23,851 nt of DNA from a virus. The stretch spans positions 1 through 23,851 of the IMG/VR virus record IMGVR_UViG_3300046822_000057; one strand, given 5' to 3'. The notes below the pieces were generated by a model. That model saw only the letters and a list, made by a program, of their open reading frames with translations. It was not told the origin of the DNA and ran no database searches. How positions within the stretch are numbered: position 1 is the first letter of the stretch; every line of letters starts with the position of its first letter. A program made the translations under genes and the position numbers. Positions 14,225 to 21,962 of this stretch are shown here, one piece after another.

Positions 14225-14608
14225 TTAAGAGATGTAAACCCATATTCCGTCACTATTGACTTCAAGTACTTTTCCGACTGCGGGCGCAGTACTGTCAGCA
14301 GTGAGCGTTGTCTGATTTTTTGCATAACACATTTTCCCGACCAAGGCTTGTGTGACTGGTGCTGTTGTGTCGTTTGGGAGGCAGTAACATTCATTCCTGC
14401 GAACAAGAACTGATTTCAAGCTTTGTGCTCCGCCAGTATTATCTACAGATTCATCTGCAATTCCGACTACAGTCATTGTCCCGTTGATTGCCCCGCCAGT
14501 TGCATATCCGCTTGATAATATTACTAAATTACCCATGTAAATTTTTGTTCCGGCGTTTAGCGGGACACTAAAAAGCTGCCCTTCTTTGATCATTGTTTTT
14601 AGTTCCAT
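14225..14608 (-). CDS. Putative capsid cement/decoration protein
   Basis: The 127-residue protein starts at the ATG at 14608 (MELKTMIKEGQLF), with GAGGAA about 9 nt upstream inside the end of the protease gene. Its sequence (VPLNAGTKIYMGNLVILSSGYA, then GTMTVVGIADESVDNTGG and AVGKVLEVNSDGIWVYIS) is beta-rich and resembles small capsid cement proteins (DUF2190-like). Position between the protease/scaffold and major capsid genes supports a head-decorating role. The gene is visibly more AT-rich than its neighbours, suggesting recent module exchange. Mu itself has no such gene here. The family assignment is inference. Confidence 0.6.
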   Translation of the reverse strand: MELKTMIKEGQLFSVPLNAGTKIYMGNLVILSSGYATGGAINGTMTVVGIADESVDNTGGAQSLKSVLVRRNECYCLPNDTTAPVTQALVGKMCYAKNQTTLTADSTAPAVGKVLEVNSDGIWVYIS

Positions 14609-14612
14609 TGCT

Positions 14613-15707
14613 TTATTCCTCGAGTAATTTAGCCATTTCTGCCGGGTCGTTGCCGAACTGGTTACATATCGCGATTTGCTCTGCTGACAATTGCGCAAGA
14701 TTGAGTTTGTCCTCAGGCTTCGGTGGAATAATTGTGTCGCTCTGCTTATGGCTCAGGGCTGCAATTTTCGGGGCGCTGCCCAGCCAGGTTTTGAATGCGG
14801 CCACGTCTTTTTTTCCGTAGTCCTTCGCCCAGTTCTCCTGAACCGGCAGCAGGCGGCCATCGGACAGCGCTGCCTGAACCAGGGTGTCGACCTCCGCCGA
14901 GCTGGAGGTCTGCGACAGAGCCGCCAGGCGGCTTTGTAAATCGGTGACGACCTCTATCGGGGAGTGTTTCGCCGGGTCATAGGCATTGGCAGACAGGCTG
15001 GCGATTTGTTCATCCTTCTGGGCCAGAAGCGCGGACAGACCGACCGAAGCCGCCGCCGTACCCTGACTGCCGGATACGCCATCGATAATCTTTTTCAATT
15101 CTGCGCAGACTTCTTCCGGGGTCGACGTCTCCGGCAGGTTCAGCAGCCAACGCAAATTGGCCAGTAACATGGCAAGTTGTTCTTCATCCACAATGGTGGT
15201 CTCCGTTTCGGTTGATAAGCTGGCAAGACGGCTGGCAGCGGCAAGCATCACCGCGTCCATCCCGTCCAGCGCAGGGGTGTTAGTGAGTGCCGCGTGCAGC
15301 AATTGGCAGACTTCGCCGCGCTTGTTGTAGGTAAACACGGGCGAGATAAAACGATATTCACCGGCAGCAATCATGGCCGCCGCCTTTTCGGTCCATTCCA
15401 CGCCGACGGCGTAGAGACCCACGCCTTCGCGCCATTCCACCTTGCTGAACCAGCCAGACGCCGGGGCGGGCTGGCCATTCTCTGTGGTGCGCAGGGTCTG
15501 ATGTTCGTAGTCGATGACCAGCGGGGTGTTTGCTGCGTCAACCTGTGCCACAAGAGCTGTGGCCAGCTCGGCGTTAATTATCCATTTGCCACCGTCGACG
15601 TCCTGCGGACGACCGTCTACGCCAGCAAATTCCCCGGCGGGGAATAACTGGATCTCGTTTGTGGCTGTATTGATTGCGAGGGCTAAAGCCGCGATACGTG
15701 TTTTCAT
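14613..15707 (-). CDS. Prohead protease with C-terminal scaffold (Mu gpI/Z)
   Basis: I chose the ATG at 15707 (MKTRIAALALAINTATNEIQLFPAGEF), which matches the usual N-terminus of the family, giving 364 residues; an ATG at 15716 and a TTG at 15731 are alternatives. None has a clear ribosome-binding site. The protease part (about 1-155) includes PAGEFAGVDGRP, the conserved LVIDYEHQTL and YRFISPVF motifs. The remainder (about 160-364) is alanine-rich and helical, as expected for the scaffold, which in Mu is also made separately from an internal start (gene Z); a good internal start is not obvious here. The protease cleaves scaffold during head maturation. The 5' region contains a promoter-like element. 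Confidence 0.9.
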   Translation of the reverse strand: MKTRIAALALAINTATNEIQLFPAGEFAGVDGRPQDVDGGKWIINAELATALVAQVDAANTPLVIDYEHQTLRTTENGQPAPASGWFSKVEWREGVGLYAVGVEWTEKAAAMIAAGEYRFISPVFTYNKRGEVCQLLHAALTNTPALDGMDAVMLAAASRLASLSTETETTIVDEEQLAMLLANLRWLLNLPETSTPEEVCAELKKIIDGVSGSQGTAAASVGLSALLAQKDEQIASLSANAYDPAKHSPIEVVTDLQSRLAALSQTSSSAEVDTLVQAALSDGRLLPVQENWAKDYGKKDVAAFKTWLGSAPKIAALSHKQSDTIIPPKPEDKLNLAQLSAEQIAICNQFGNDPAEMAKLLEE

Positions 15708-15738
15708 GGCCAGCATGATGACGCGGTTCAAAACGTGG

Positions 15739-15762
15739 TAGCGGCTGAGGGGGTTCAGCGCT
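15739..15762 (-). repeat. 24-nt hairpin repeat, copy 2 (before the protease gene)
   Basis: Identical to 3718-3741. On the minus strand it is a hairpin (AGCGCTGA with TCAGCCGCT, one bulged C). It begins close to the start point predicted for the promoter just upstream and ends 31 nt before the protease ATG at 15707, nearly the same distance as the first copy from the gp46 ATG (30 nt). Confidence 0.75.
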
Positions 15763-15766
15763 TAGG

Positions 15767-15824
15767 AATATAAAACTGGGGGGAGGACAGAGGCCGAACC
15801 GTTTTTAAACCCTTTTTAAAAACG
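15767..15824 (-). promoter_or_regulatory. Putative activator-dependent late promoter (Mu PI-like)
   Basis: The 15732-15915 gap is the largest between late genes. On the minus strand it holds TATATT (15772-15767), a good -10 box, with no recognisable -35 (GGCCTC at 17-bp spacing). A perfect 10-bp dyad, CGTTTTTAAA (15800-15809) and TTTAAAAACG (15815-15824), is centred about 52 bp upstream of the predicted start (near 15760). Mu has a late promoter, PI, just before gene I that needs activator C bound to a dyad upstream of a weak -35. An outer imperfect inverted repeat (15757-15769 and 15825-15836, AGCGCTTAG-like) encloses the element. Confidence 0.5.
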
Positions 15825-15915
15825 ATTCTAAGCGCTTTTAACCGGGTAAGTGTCACCAGACTGCAATCGAGGGGACTGGAATGCATAGCGGGGATTACAG
15901 CGCGTTTGTGTGTGC

Positions 15916-16467
15916 TTAGTCAATGACGCTGGCGAAATAGCGTTTTGCGGTTTCTTCCAGGTCGACAATGTCACTGTCAATCAGCTGGAGGAACGGACGC
16001 GCAGGCATCTTCACCGTATACGCCCCGACCGTCGCACTTTGCACAAAGTTACTGTTACGCTTTTTGACGAACTGGCGGCTGACGCTGCCGTTTTTGTACT
16101 GCTTAAAATAGAGATTCTGGCTTCGGGCTTCGTGTTTAATTTCGCCCCCTTCATTGTGGATCCTTGCGTATCTGACATTGGTCCCGACCGTGGCGTCGTT
16201 GTTGGTGATGGCGGCGCGAATACTCGCCGCCAGTCGCCCGGACTTCTGAAGTATCTGGCCGGAGCCGCGTCGTTTCGCATAGGCCGGACTCCATCCCATC
16301 CACTTCGGGCGGCCTTCGTGCTGGAAGTTGGTCTCGACCGCGTCCAGCATCGTCCCCGCCAGCGCCGTCATCAGGTCGTGCCGGTCTTTGGTTGCACGAA
16401 TGAGCTTCAGCAACGTGGCGTCATACGCGCTGAGGTCGACTTTTAAATTCAGTGAGTCCTTAGCCAT
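15916..16467 (-). CDS. Virion morphogenesis protein (Mu gpG)
   Basis: The 183-residue protein has the phage virion morphogenesis family pattern: HEGRPKWMGWSPAYAKRR near residue 50-67, ILQKSGRLAASI, VGTNVRYARIHNEGGEI, and MPARPFLQL near the C-terminus. The family includes Mu gpG and P2 gpS, proteins needed for tail completion or head-tail joining. The ATG shares a base with the gpF stop (TAATG). It is the last gene before the gap holding the putative late promoter. Confidence 0.9.
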   Translation of the reverse strand: MAKDSLNLKVDLSAYDATLLKLIRATKDRHDLMTALAGTMLDAVETNFQHEGRPKWMGWSPAYAKRRGSGQILQKSGRLAASIRAAITNNDATVGTNVRYARIHNEGGEIKHEARSQNLYFKQYKNGSVSRQFVKKRNSNFVQSATVGAYTVKMPARPFLQLIDSDIVDLEETAKRYFASVID

Positions 16468-17630
16468 TATTCCCCCGGGGTGTCCTGCATGGTCCAGGCC
16501 GTCAGCTCGTCGCCTTCTACGGTGGCCACAGACCAGCGGTCGCCGTACTGCATGGAATAGCGCCAGGCTGTGCCGTCCTGCGTCAGCTGTCCGGCGTTTT
16601 CGATAGTCTGCTGCATCAGTACATAATCCGACAGCGCGGGCGGTGTCTCGCGGGTGGCCAGCTGCTGCATCACCGGAGCTGTCACGTTCACAGTCTGGCC
16701 ACTGGCCGCCACTTTGCTGACTTGTGACGGGGATAGGATGGCCAGCGGATAGCGTTGCTGTTTGTCCAGATGAGTGACGTTCTGCACGCCGAGTGCAAAA
16801 TCGGGACCTGTGAGGGAGCCAGTAACGTACTGACGCGCCGACTGATAATAATACTTGTCCAGCGTCGGCTGAAACGCCACGCGGCCCGGGTTGAACCCGA
16901 ACCCGGGGTCGGCGGTGTAGATGGTCCCGTTCGGCATTTTGAGGCCCATCGTCTTGACGAGGTTCCCCGGCTGGCCGTACTCCTGTTCCACTTCGACCAG
17001 ACGACCCTCGCTGCTCTGCACCGTCAGGCCGTACTTCTCAACGTCAGACTGTGACCGGGCGCGAATACGGCAGCGGCAGCCGTAGCCGTCCGGGGTGTAG
17101 AAGTATTCCCAGACAGGATCGTCCGCTGGTGCGGTGAAGCCATTAAGCGCGGCATGTTTCGGGCGCGTGTGTGTGTCCATGACGGCCACGCGCTCAAAAT
17201 AGGGCCGGTCGGCCACGTTGGCCATCTGCTGCTGATAGCGGCCCGCGTTGTAGCTCGATTGAATGTTGGTATCAAATATCGTCTGTAACCGGCGCGGCGT
17301 CAGCTGTTTGCCCTGAAGCTCGCCGGTCTCCGGGTCGGCAACCAGACCCTTACCCATCCAGCCTTTCGCCTCCAGTACCGGCTGCAGCTGCTTGACGAAC
17401 TCGGCATAAGTGTTGCCGTTGGCCAGCGCGTCGGTCAGGCTGCTGCGGATATCGTTCAGAACGTCGAGCTTCAGCACGCCCGCCACGGTGAAGGCCCGGG
17501 CGTGCGCGACCGTCTGGACGTCGTGCCAGTTGAAGCCGATGGCGTAGCCTTTCGACTCGAAATAATTGAGCGCTTCCTCCGGGGCCAGCGAGTAGGCGAA
17601 CCCCAGATCAACATCGTCAGCTGTCGGCAT
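16467..17630 (-). CDS. Minor head protein (Mu gpF, SPP1 gp7-like)
   Basis: This 387-residue protein carries the Phage_Mu_F domain: RRLQTIFDTNIQSSYNAGRY (about 113-132), MDTHTRPKHAALNG (151-164) and the cysteine motif GYGCRCRIR (182-190). In Mu (gp30) and SPP1 (gp7) such proteins bind the portal and enter the procapsid, with a role in head assembly and DNA ejection. The N-terminal 100 residues are helical. The start overlaps the portal gene by 14 nt. Length is within the family range. Confidence 0.93.
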   Translation of the reverse strand: MPTADDVDLGFAYSLAPEEALNYFESKGYAIGFNWHDVQTVAHARAFTVAGVLKLDVLNDIRSSLTDALANGNTYAEFVKQLQPVLEAKGWMGKGLVADPETGELQGKQLTPRRLQTIFDTNIQSSYNAGRYQQQMANVADRPYFERVAVMDTHTRPKHAALNGFTAPADDPVWEYFYTPDGYGCRCRIRARSQSDVEKYGLTVQSSEGRLVEVEQEYGQPGNLVKTMGLKMPNGTIYTADPGFGFNPGRVAFQPTLDKYYYQSARQYVTGSLTGPDFALGVQNVTHLDKQQRYPLAILSPSQVSKVAASGQTVNVTAPVMQQLATRETPPALSDYVLMQQTIENAGQLTQDGTAWRYSMQYGDRWSVATVEGDELTAWTMQDTPGE

Positions 17631-19212
17631 TCAGACGCCCCCAGATATCGCCCACAAAGATGGCCTGCTCCAGCAGCTGGCGCAGCTCTGCATCGGGCAA
17701 GGTTGGCCAGGCTTCCGCCAGTATGTTCATCGCCTCGTCTGCGCTCTGCCCCTGCTGGAGCGCCTGAACCAACGGGGCCAGCAGCTCAGCCATCCCCTGA
17801 TTGATATCATCGGCGGGCAGCTCCGCCCGGTCGATGGCGAGCTGGGTGGGGTCGTCATCTTCCGTCGTCTGGTTGCTGAGCGCGGCCAGCCGCAATTGCT
17901 GACGGATGCGGCTCAGACTCGCGGTCCCGCCGCCGGTCGGCAACTGCGGCAGCGCCAGCACTTCCTCGCCATCTTTCGGCGTCGGAATACCGGCTTTCTT
18001 ACGGACCCACGCGGTCGGGATATTCGGCAGGCGGACCTCATTCACCAGCGTGGCGATGGCGTCGGCCCAGTCGCTAATGTCGGTTTCTTCCTGCGTATCG
18101 AAGACCAGACGCGGCAGGCGGCGCGGATGAATGTCGCTGTAACCGTTTAGCGCGGCCAGCATCTGGATCAGGCTGCTGAACATCCCCTCAATCTGGCGGG
18201 CGTCCGCCGTCATCAGGTCGTGGCGGACCTCGTTGTGAACATTCCCCAGCGCGTTGGTCGACGATTTGCCATCGGCCTGACTGGTCAGCGTGCTTCCCAG
18301 TATGGCTTTTGATGTCGTGCGCTCCGCCCAGTCAATCATGGCCATGAATGCGTCAGCGCCACCGCTGGCCGCTTCCTCGAATTTGATTTCATTCCCCTGC
18401 GGAATAGCCGCCACAGCCTCATGGCCGAGGTGGACCAGCGCCTCCAGAATCTTATCGCGGTCCTCGTCGCTGGTTCCCTGTGCGTAGTACGCGATACGGG
18501 CCGGGAGGCCGTAAATTTCCAGGAACTCCGCAAGGTCGCGCAGTGCAAAGTTCTTGAACAGATACGGCCAGACCAGCACACGGTAGAGGCCAGAGGACCC
18601 CACGAACCCGGAGCGGGCGTTATGACGATGAACCAGCCAGCCAAACGGCCACAGTTCTGATCCGCTCTTGCCGTCCTGATAGCTGCCATCGTCCAGACGT
18701 ATCTCGTCGCCCTGGTCTGGCAGCGTGTTAAACCAGTAGTGTGGTCGCAAGTTAATCGACGATGGAAGCCAGACTTTATCCGTCAGTTCCCAGGCAATTT
18801 CCTGGCAGCTGAAGCCGTAACCGACGGCGCTCATCCCGTTGAGGACCACGTCCTCCATGTTCGGAATACCACGCAGCCAGTCATCGATAGCAGCGGTTAA
18901 TTTAAGTTCCTCAGCGCTGGCATTGCGCGGTGGCTCGATTGACCAGTCCAGCGTTAAAAGCGCGTTGCGACGCTTCTCCATCTCCGCGAACAGGTGTCCA
19001 TCGCGTTCTTCCATGTCACCGAATAAACACGCCTGAGCCGACAGGCTCCCCTGTTCTGCGGCCTGGAGAATGCGCGGTAACTTGCGGATATTAAGCCCGC
19101 GTGACGGGTGGTCCGGGTAAATTCGCAGACGGTCCGCGACCTTTACTGTCTGTTCAGTCTTCAGCGTCTCACGCTGGAGCGGTCGACCATATACATCAAC
19201 AATCTGAGCCAT
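17617..19212 (-). CDS. Portal protein (Mu gp29-like, DUF935)
   Basis: The 531-residue protein has the DUF935 portal pattern: LPRILQAAEQGSLSAQACLF (about 45-64), EKRRNALLTLDWSIEPP (79-95), GYGFSCQEIAWEL, and a conserved KAILGSTLTSQADGKSS (302-318) leading to VHNEVRHDLMTAD. It forms the dodecameric ring at the head vertex through which DNA is pumped. The acidic and glutamine-rich C-terminus (after about 430) resembles the portal crown. Its ATG shares a base with the terminase stop (TAATG), and the downstream gpF gene overlaps it. Confidence 0.94.
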   Translation of the reverse strand: MAQIVDVYGRPLQRETLKTEQTVKVADRLRIYPDHPSRGLNIRKLPRILQAAEQGSLSAQACLFGDMEERDGHLFAEMEKRRNALLTLDWSIEPPRNASAEELKLTAAIDDWLRGIPNMEDVVLNGMSAVGYGFSCQEIAWELTDKVWLPSSINLRPHYWFNTLPDQGDEIRLDDGSYQDGKSGSELWPFGWLVHRHNARSGFVGSSGLYRVLVWPYLFKNFALRDLAEFLEIYGLPARIAYYAQGTSDEDRDKILEALVHLGHEAVAAIPQGNEIKFEEAASGGADAFMAMIDWAERTTSKAILGSTLTSQADGKSSTNALGNVHNEVRHDLMTADARQIEGMFSSLIQMLAALNGYSDIHPRRLPRLVFDTQEETDISDWADAIATLVNEVRLPNIPTAWVRKKAGIPTPKDGEEVLALPQLPTGGGTASLSRIRQQLRLAALSNQTTEDDDPTQLAIDRAELPADDINQGMAELLAPLVQALQQGQSADEAMNILAEAWPTLPDAELRQLLEQAIFVGDIWGRLNADS

Positions 19213-20852
19213 TACCAGCCCCCCTGACCAAAGCGACCATCACGGTCGCGCCCGCCATTACGCGGTGTGTGTACCTGGAATTTAGCACTACGGGAGACGG
19301 CCAGCGTCCAGAGCATGTGAAGACAGTCCGGGCCGTCGTCGTGGTCTGCCTTCGGATAGTGTCTGAGCTGGTCTATTAGCGTCTGGTGGGTCGGGCTGAC
19401 ACGGATCAGACCGTTGACCATATGCGGCTGCAACGACTCGATACGCAGGGCCTTATCTTCCAGAGGAATGACCGGCAGCGCCGGAACAGGAACGCCGAGC
19501 TGGGCAGAACGTTGAATTAACACGGTGCGTAAAAACTCCTGGAACTGGACAGCCTCAATAGACCAGCAAAGGCAGTGCCATTCGCGCTGGTATTTGATGG
19601 TGTCTTCAATGATTTTATCGGGTAAACGGCGGCGGATATCGGCTTCCACGACGTCCAGAATTCCGGTGTAACGGTTAAAACCCCCGACCAGAATGGCCGA
19701 CGGGTCGCGCTTCTTGTTCTTCTTGCCGAGGCTTGGATCAACTGCACCATAGAAAACCCACTCGCTGAGGCGGTTCACCCAAAAATTGACACAGCCCACG
19801 AACAGCGCATCTTCACCACTGACCGGGTCGTTCTGATATTCACTGTCGAAGGTGTCGTGACCGTCACGAACGCGGATTTTCATCAGTGCCAGAAGCGGAC
19901 GCGCCGCCCAGGACACGACTGACCCGGCGAGCATTTCGAAGGCGTTATTCATGTAGAAGACTTCGGCGGCCTCCACCTGTTTATTGCGGATGAGTTCTTC
20001 CCATTCGTCCCACAGTTTCATGTTGGCGGGCCACTGGATCACGGCCTTAAAGCGGGCCGTTTTCCACATCGGGTTATCCAGGGTACGGGAAAGAACGGAA
20101 TCGTAGTGAAGGATAGTCCCGATATAGACGATATCGGTTTTCCCGCCAGCCTCGCCCAGGGGCATGACGGTTTTCGTCAGCCAGCCGTGGAGCTTGTCGC
20201 GTTGCTCATGGTTGCGAACCATCTCGTCGTTCTCGATATCATCCAGAATGACAAGGTCAGGACGGTAAGGACCATGACGCAGGCCGCGCAGCTTTTTACC
20301 GCTGCCCGCGACCGTCACTTTGATATTGTTAACGGTGACGATGGTCCCCATTCGCCAGACGCGCCCCTGGCCGCAGACCGCCGGGAAGTCATTTTTTAAA
20401 CGCGGATTAAACTCCAGCTCCGCCTTAATAGCCTCCAGCATTGGATACGCCTGGTCGATGCTGTCCATAATGATGACCGGATAATGTTTGAGCGCCAGGA
20501 TAATGGTCCACAGAACGAACAGCTGGCTGACAAGGGTCGACTTTGCTTCACCACGGGGGGCCGCGATGGCGTCGTTCTCGCCGTCAGGGCTGGCGATAAT
20601 CTGCGGCAGCCGTTTAAATAAATATTTATGTAACTCGCTCTTTGCCGGGTTGCGGACGTAGTGCGGGAAATAGGTCTGAACAAAAAGGTCATATCCCGTG
20701 ACCGGGTCGGCCACGGCTGCGAGCCGTTCTTCTTTCGCCTTCGGATCGACAGTAAAACCGTCGCACTCCGCTTCAATGGTCTGGCGAAGGTTGGCGATAT
20801 ACTCCTGTAATTCCTTCTGAAATTCCTTATGCGATATTTTCCGTTTAGCCAC
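19212..20852 (-). CDS. Terminase large subunit (Mu gp28-like)
   Basis: I chose the GTG at 20852 (M-AKRKISHKEFQKELQ), one base after the methyltransferase stop with AGGTG upstream; earlier in-frame codons lie inside the methyltransferase gene. The 546-residue motor has an N-terminal ATPase with Walker A PRGEAKST (about 99-106), Walker B LVILDD (200-205) and a coupling TIL (246-248). The C-terminal RNase H-like nuclease has GAVDPSLG (D372), SIEAVQ (E433) and DHDDGPDCLH (503-512). It packages DNA by cutting host-flanked phage DNA. The gene is GTG-started, unusual for its neighbours. Confidence 0.94.
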   Translation of the reverse strand: MAKRKISHKEFQKELQEYIANLRQTIEAECDGFTVDPKAKEERLAAVADPVTGYDLFVQTYFPHYVRNPAKSELHKYLFKRLPQIIASPDGENDAIAAPRGEAKSTLVSQLFVLWTIILALKHYPVIIMDSIDQAYPMLEAIKAELEFNPRLKNDFPAVCGQGRVWRMGTIVTVNNIKVTVAGSGKKLRGLRHGPYRPDLVILDDIENDEMVRNHEQRDKLHGWLTKTVMPLGEAGGKTDIVYIGTILHYDSVLSRTLDNPMWKTARFKAVIQWPANMKLWDEWEELIRNKQVEAAEVFYMNNAFEMLAGSVVSWAARPLLALMKIRVRDGHDTFDSEYQNDPVSGEDALFVGCVNFWVNRLSEWVFYGAVDPSLGKKNKKRDPSAILVGGFNRYTGILDVVEADIRRRLPDKIIEDTIKYQREWHCLCWSIEAVQFQEFLRTVLIQRSAQLGVPVPALPVIPLEDKALRIESLQPHMVNGLIRVSPTHQTLIDQLRHYPKADHDDGPDCLHMLWTLAVSRSAKFQVHTPRNGGRDRDGRFGQGGW

Positions 20853-20853
20853 G

Positions 20854-21594
20854 TTACACCTGATCCATTTCTGCCACGGCCTTCTCGATACGGGCGCAGG
20901 CAATATCAAAATATTCTTGTGAGAGTTCAATCCCAGTGAAGCTGTCACCCCTGACCAGCACGGGGATGGCCGTCGACGCGGACCCCATAAACGGATCCAG
21001 AACATGCGACCCCGGGGCCAGTGGTTTGATGAGTTGCTCCATTACCCGGACCGGCTTCGCCGTCATGTGCAGCTTTTCCGCCGGGTTGACCCGCTCAACG
21101 ATGACGCCCGGGAACGGGCCACCGTGCTGGCACTGGGCCAGTTTGCCGAGGCTACCCCAGACCACATACTCAGCCTGGTGGCGAAAATAGCCGGTGTGGG
21201 GAGCGCGGGAGGATAAGGTCTTGTCCCAGACGACGAGGCCACGCCACAGAACGCCACCGGCCTGAATGACATCGGTTAGCGTAGGCAGTTGCCGCCAGTC
21301 AGAGAAAATCATGAAGTAAGCGCCCGGGCGGGCCAGTCTGGTTGTCATGCCGAGCCAGTGAGAACACCAGAACGCCCAGCTGCGCTGGTCCCGGTTGTCG
21401 CCGCTGAACTCGGGGTGATTGTTATTCCCGGTGTATTTTTCGGATGGTGCGACCGCCCGCTGGCCTTTGTGCAGGCCACCGGAACTGTACGGCGGGTCAG
21501 TAATAACGGCATCGAATCCGGGGGAGAGCGTTGGCAGCACCTCCAGAACATCACCACAGTAAAGCGTTGCATTCCCGATAATTTGCTTTTGCAT
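20854..21594 (-). CDS. DNA methyltransferase (amino-group, beta-class order)
   Basis: The 246-residue enzyme has the catalytic motif DPPY (33-36) near the N-terminus and the AdoMet-binding motif DPFMGSAST (200-208) near the C-terminus, followed by GIELSQEYFDIA. This order indicates a beta-class N6-adenine or N4-cytosine methyltransferase; the two cannot be told apart by motif alone. HMTAKPVRVMEQLI (176-189) precedes motif I, as usual. It is an orphan enzyme with no restriction gene nearby, and probably protects phage DNA from host restriction or marks it. It lies between the small and large terminase genes, where Mu has none. A strong GGGGGAG ribosome-binding site precedes the ATG. Confidence 0.92.
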   Translation of the reverse strand: MQKQIIGNATLYCGDVLEVLPTLSPGFDAVITDPPYSSGGLHKGQRAVAPSEKYTGNNNHPEFSGDNRDQRSWAFWCSHWLGMTTRLARPGAYFMIFSDWRQLPTLTDVIQAGGVLWRGLVVWDKTLSSRAPHTGYFRHQAEYVVWGSLGKLAQCQHGGPFPGVIVERVNPAEKLHMTAKPVRVMEQLIKPLAPGSHVLDPFMGSASTAIPVLVRGDSFTGIELSQEYFDIACARIEKAVAEMDQV

Positions 21595-21614
21595 GTCTCC
21601 CCCAAAGAGTAAAG

Positions 21615-21632
21615 GCCCGGATTGTTCCGGGC
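21615..21632 (-). terminator. Intergenic hairpin, possible attenuator before the methyltransferase gene
   Basis: GCCCGGA (21615-21621) and TCCGGGC (21626-21632) form a 7-bp perfect stem with a 4-nt loop. On the minus strand it is followed by CTTTACTCTTT, an imperfect T-run. It lies in the 44-nt gap between the lipoprotein stop and the methyltransferase start, so it could partly end transcription inside the operon. Confidence 0.55.
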
Positions 21633-21638
21633 TGGTTG

Positions 21639-21938
21639 TTATGGCTGGACCGACTCTGCGGGCTGCGCCGCCTGATATAGCGATTCAAACGCAGCGTGGG
21701 CCTGTTCCTGCTTTTGTTTTGCCACGACCAGCGAAGCATTCGCAGTGGCCAGCGCTGCGGCGGCAACCTTCACCGCTTGTTCGCTTCGAACCACATCACG
21801 ATCGGACTGGTTGGCATCACGCAGCGCGGAGACCAGCTGACGCTCCTGCGCAATATCCTCCTTGCTGACCGCGCAGGCAGACAGCACCAGAACGGCCAGA
21901 CAGACACAGATTTTCTTAACCATTTTTTTCATCTTCAT
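21639..21938 (-). CDS. Small lipoprotein with coiled coil, function unknown
   Basis: The 99-residue protein starts with a basic region and a hydrophobic signal ending in the lipobox LSAC (19-22), so Cys22 should be lipidated; alanine at +2 suggests outer-membrane sorting. The mature part (about 25-90) is an alanine-, glutamine- and glutamate-rich helix (EQAVKVAAAALATANASLV), likely a coiled coil. An ATG at 21932, two codons in, has better spacing from the AGGTGA ribosome-binding site. It lies between the two terminase genes together with the methyltransferase, outside the lysis cassette, which already has an Rz1 lipoprotein. Superinfection exclusion or an envelope role is possible; I do not recognise the family. 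Confidence 0.75.
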   Translation of the reverse strand: MKMKKMVKKICVCLAVLVLSACAVSKEDIAQERQLVSALRDANQSDRDVVRSEQAVKVAAAALATANASLVVAKQKQEQAHAAFESLYQAAQPAESVQP

Positions 21939-21962
21939 TCACCTTTAAAGTGTTGTTAAACC

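Noticed and set aside
15800-15824. A/T-rich dyad before the protease gene as a rho-independent terminator
   Set aside because: The stem is mostly A/T with no following T-run on the minus strand, and ending transcription before the capsid genes makes little sense without a promoter; an operator fits better.
15755-15886. A 43-codon minus-strand reading frame across the gap before the protease gene (starts MHSSPLDCS)
   Set aside because: It has no ribosome-binding site, crosses the dyad and promoter-like elements and ends inside the repeat. Its basic, mixed composition looks like chance reading of regulatory DNA.
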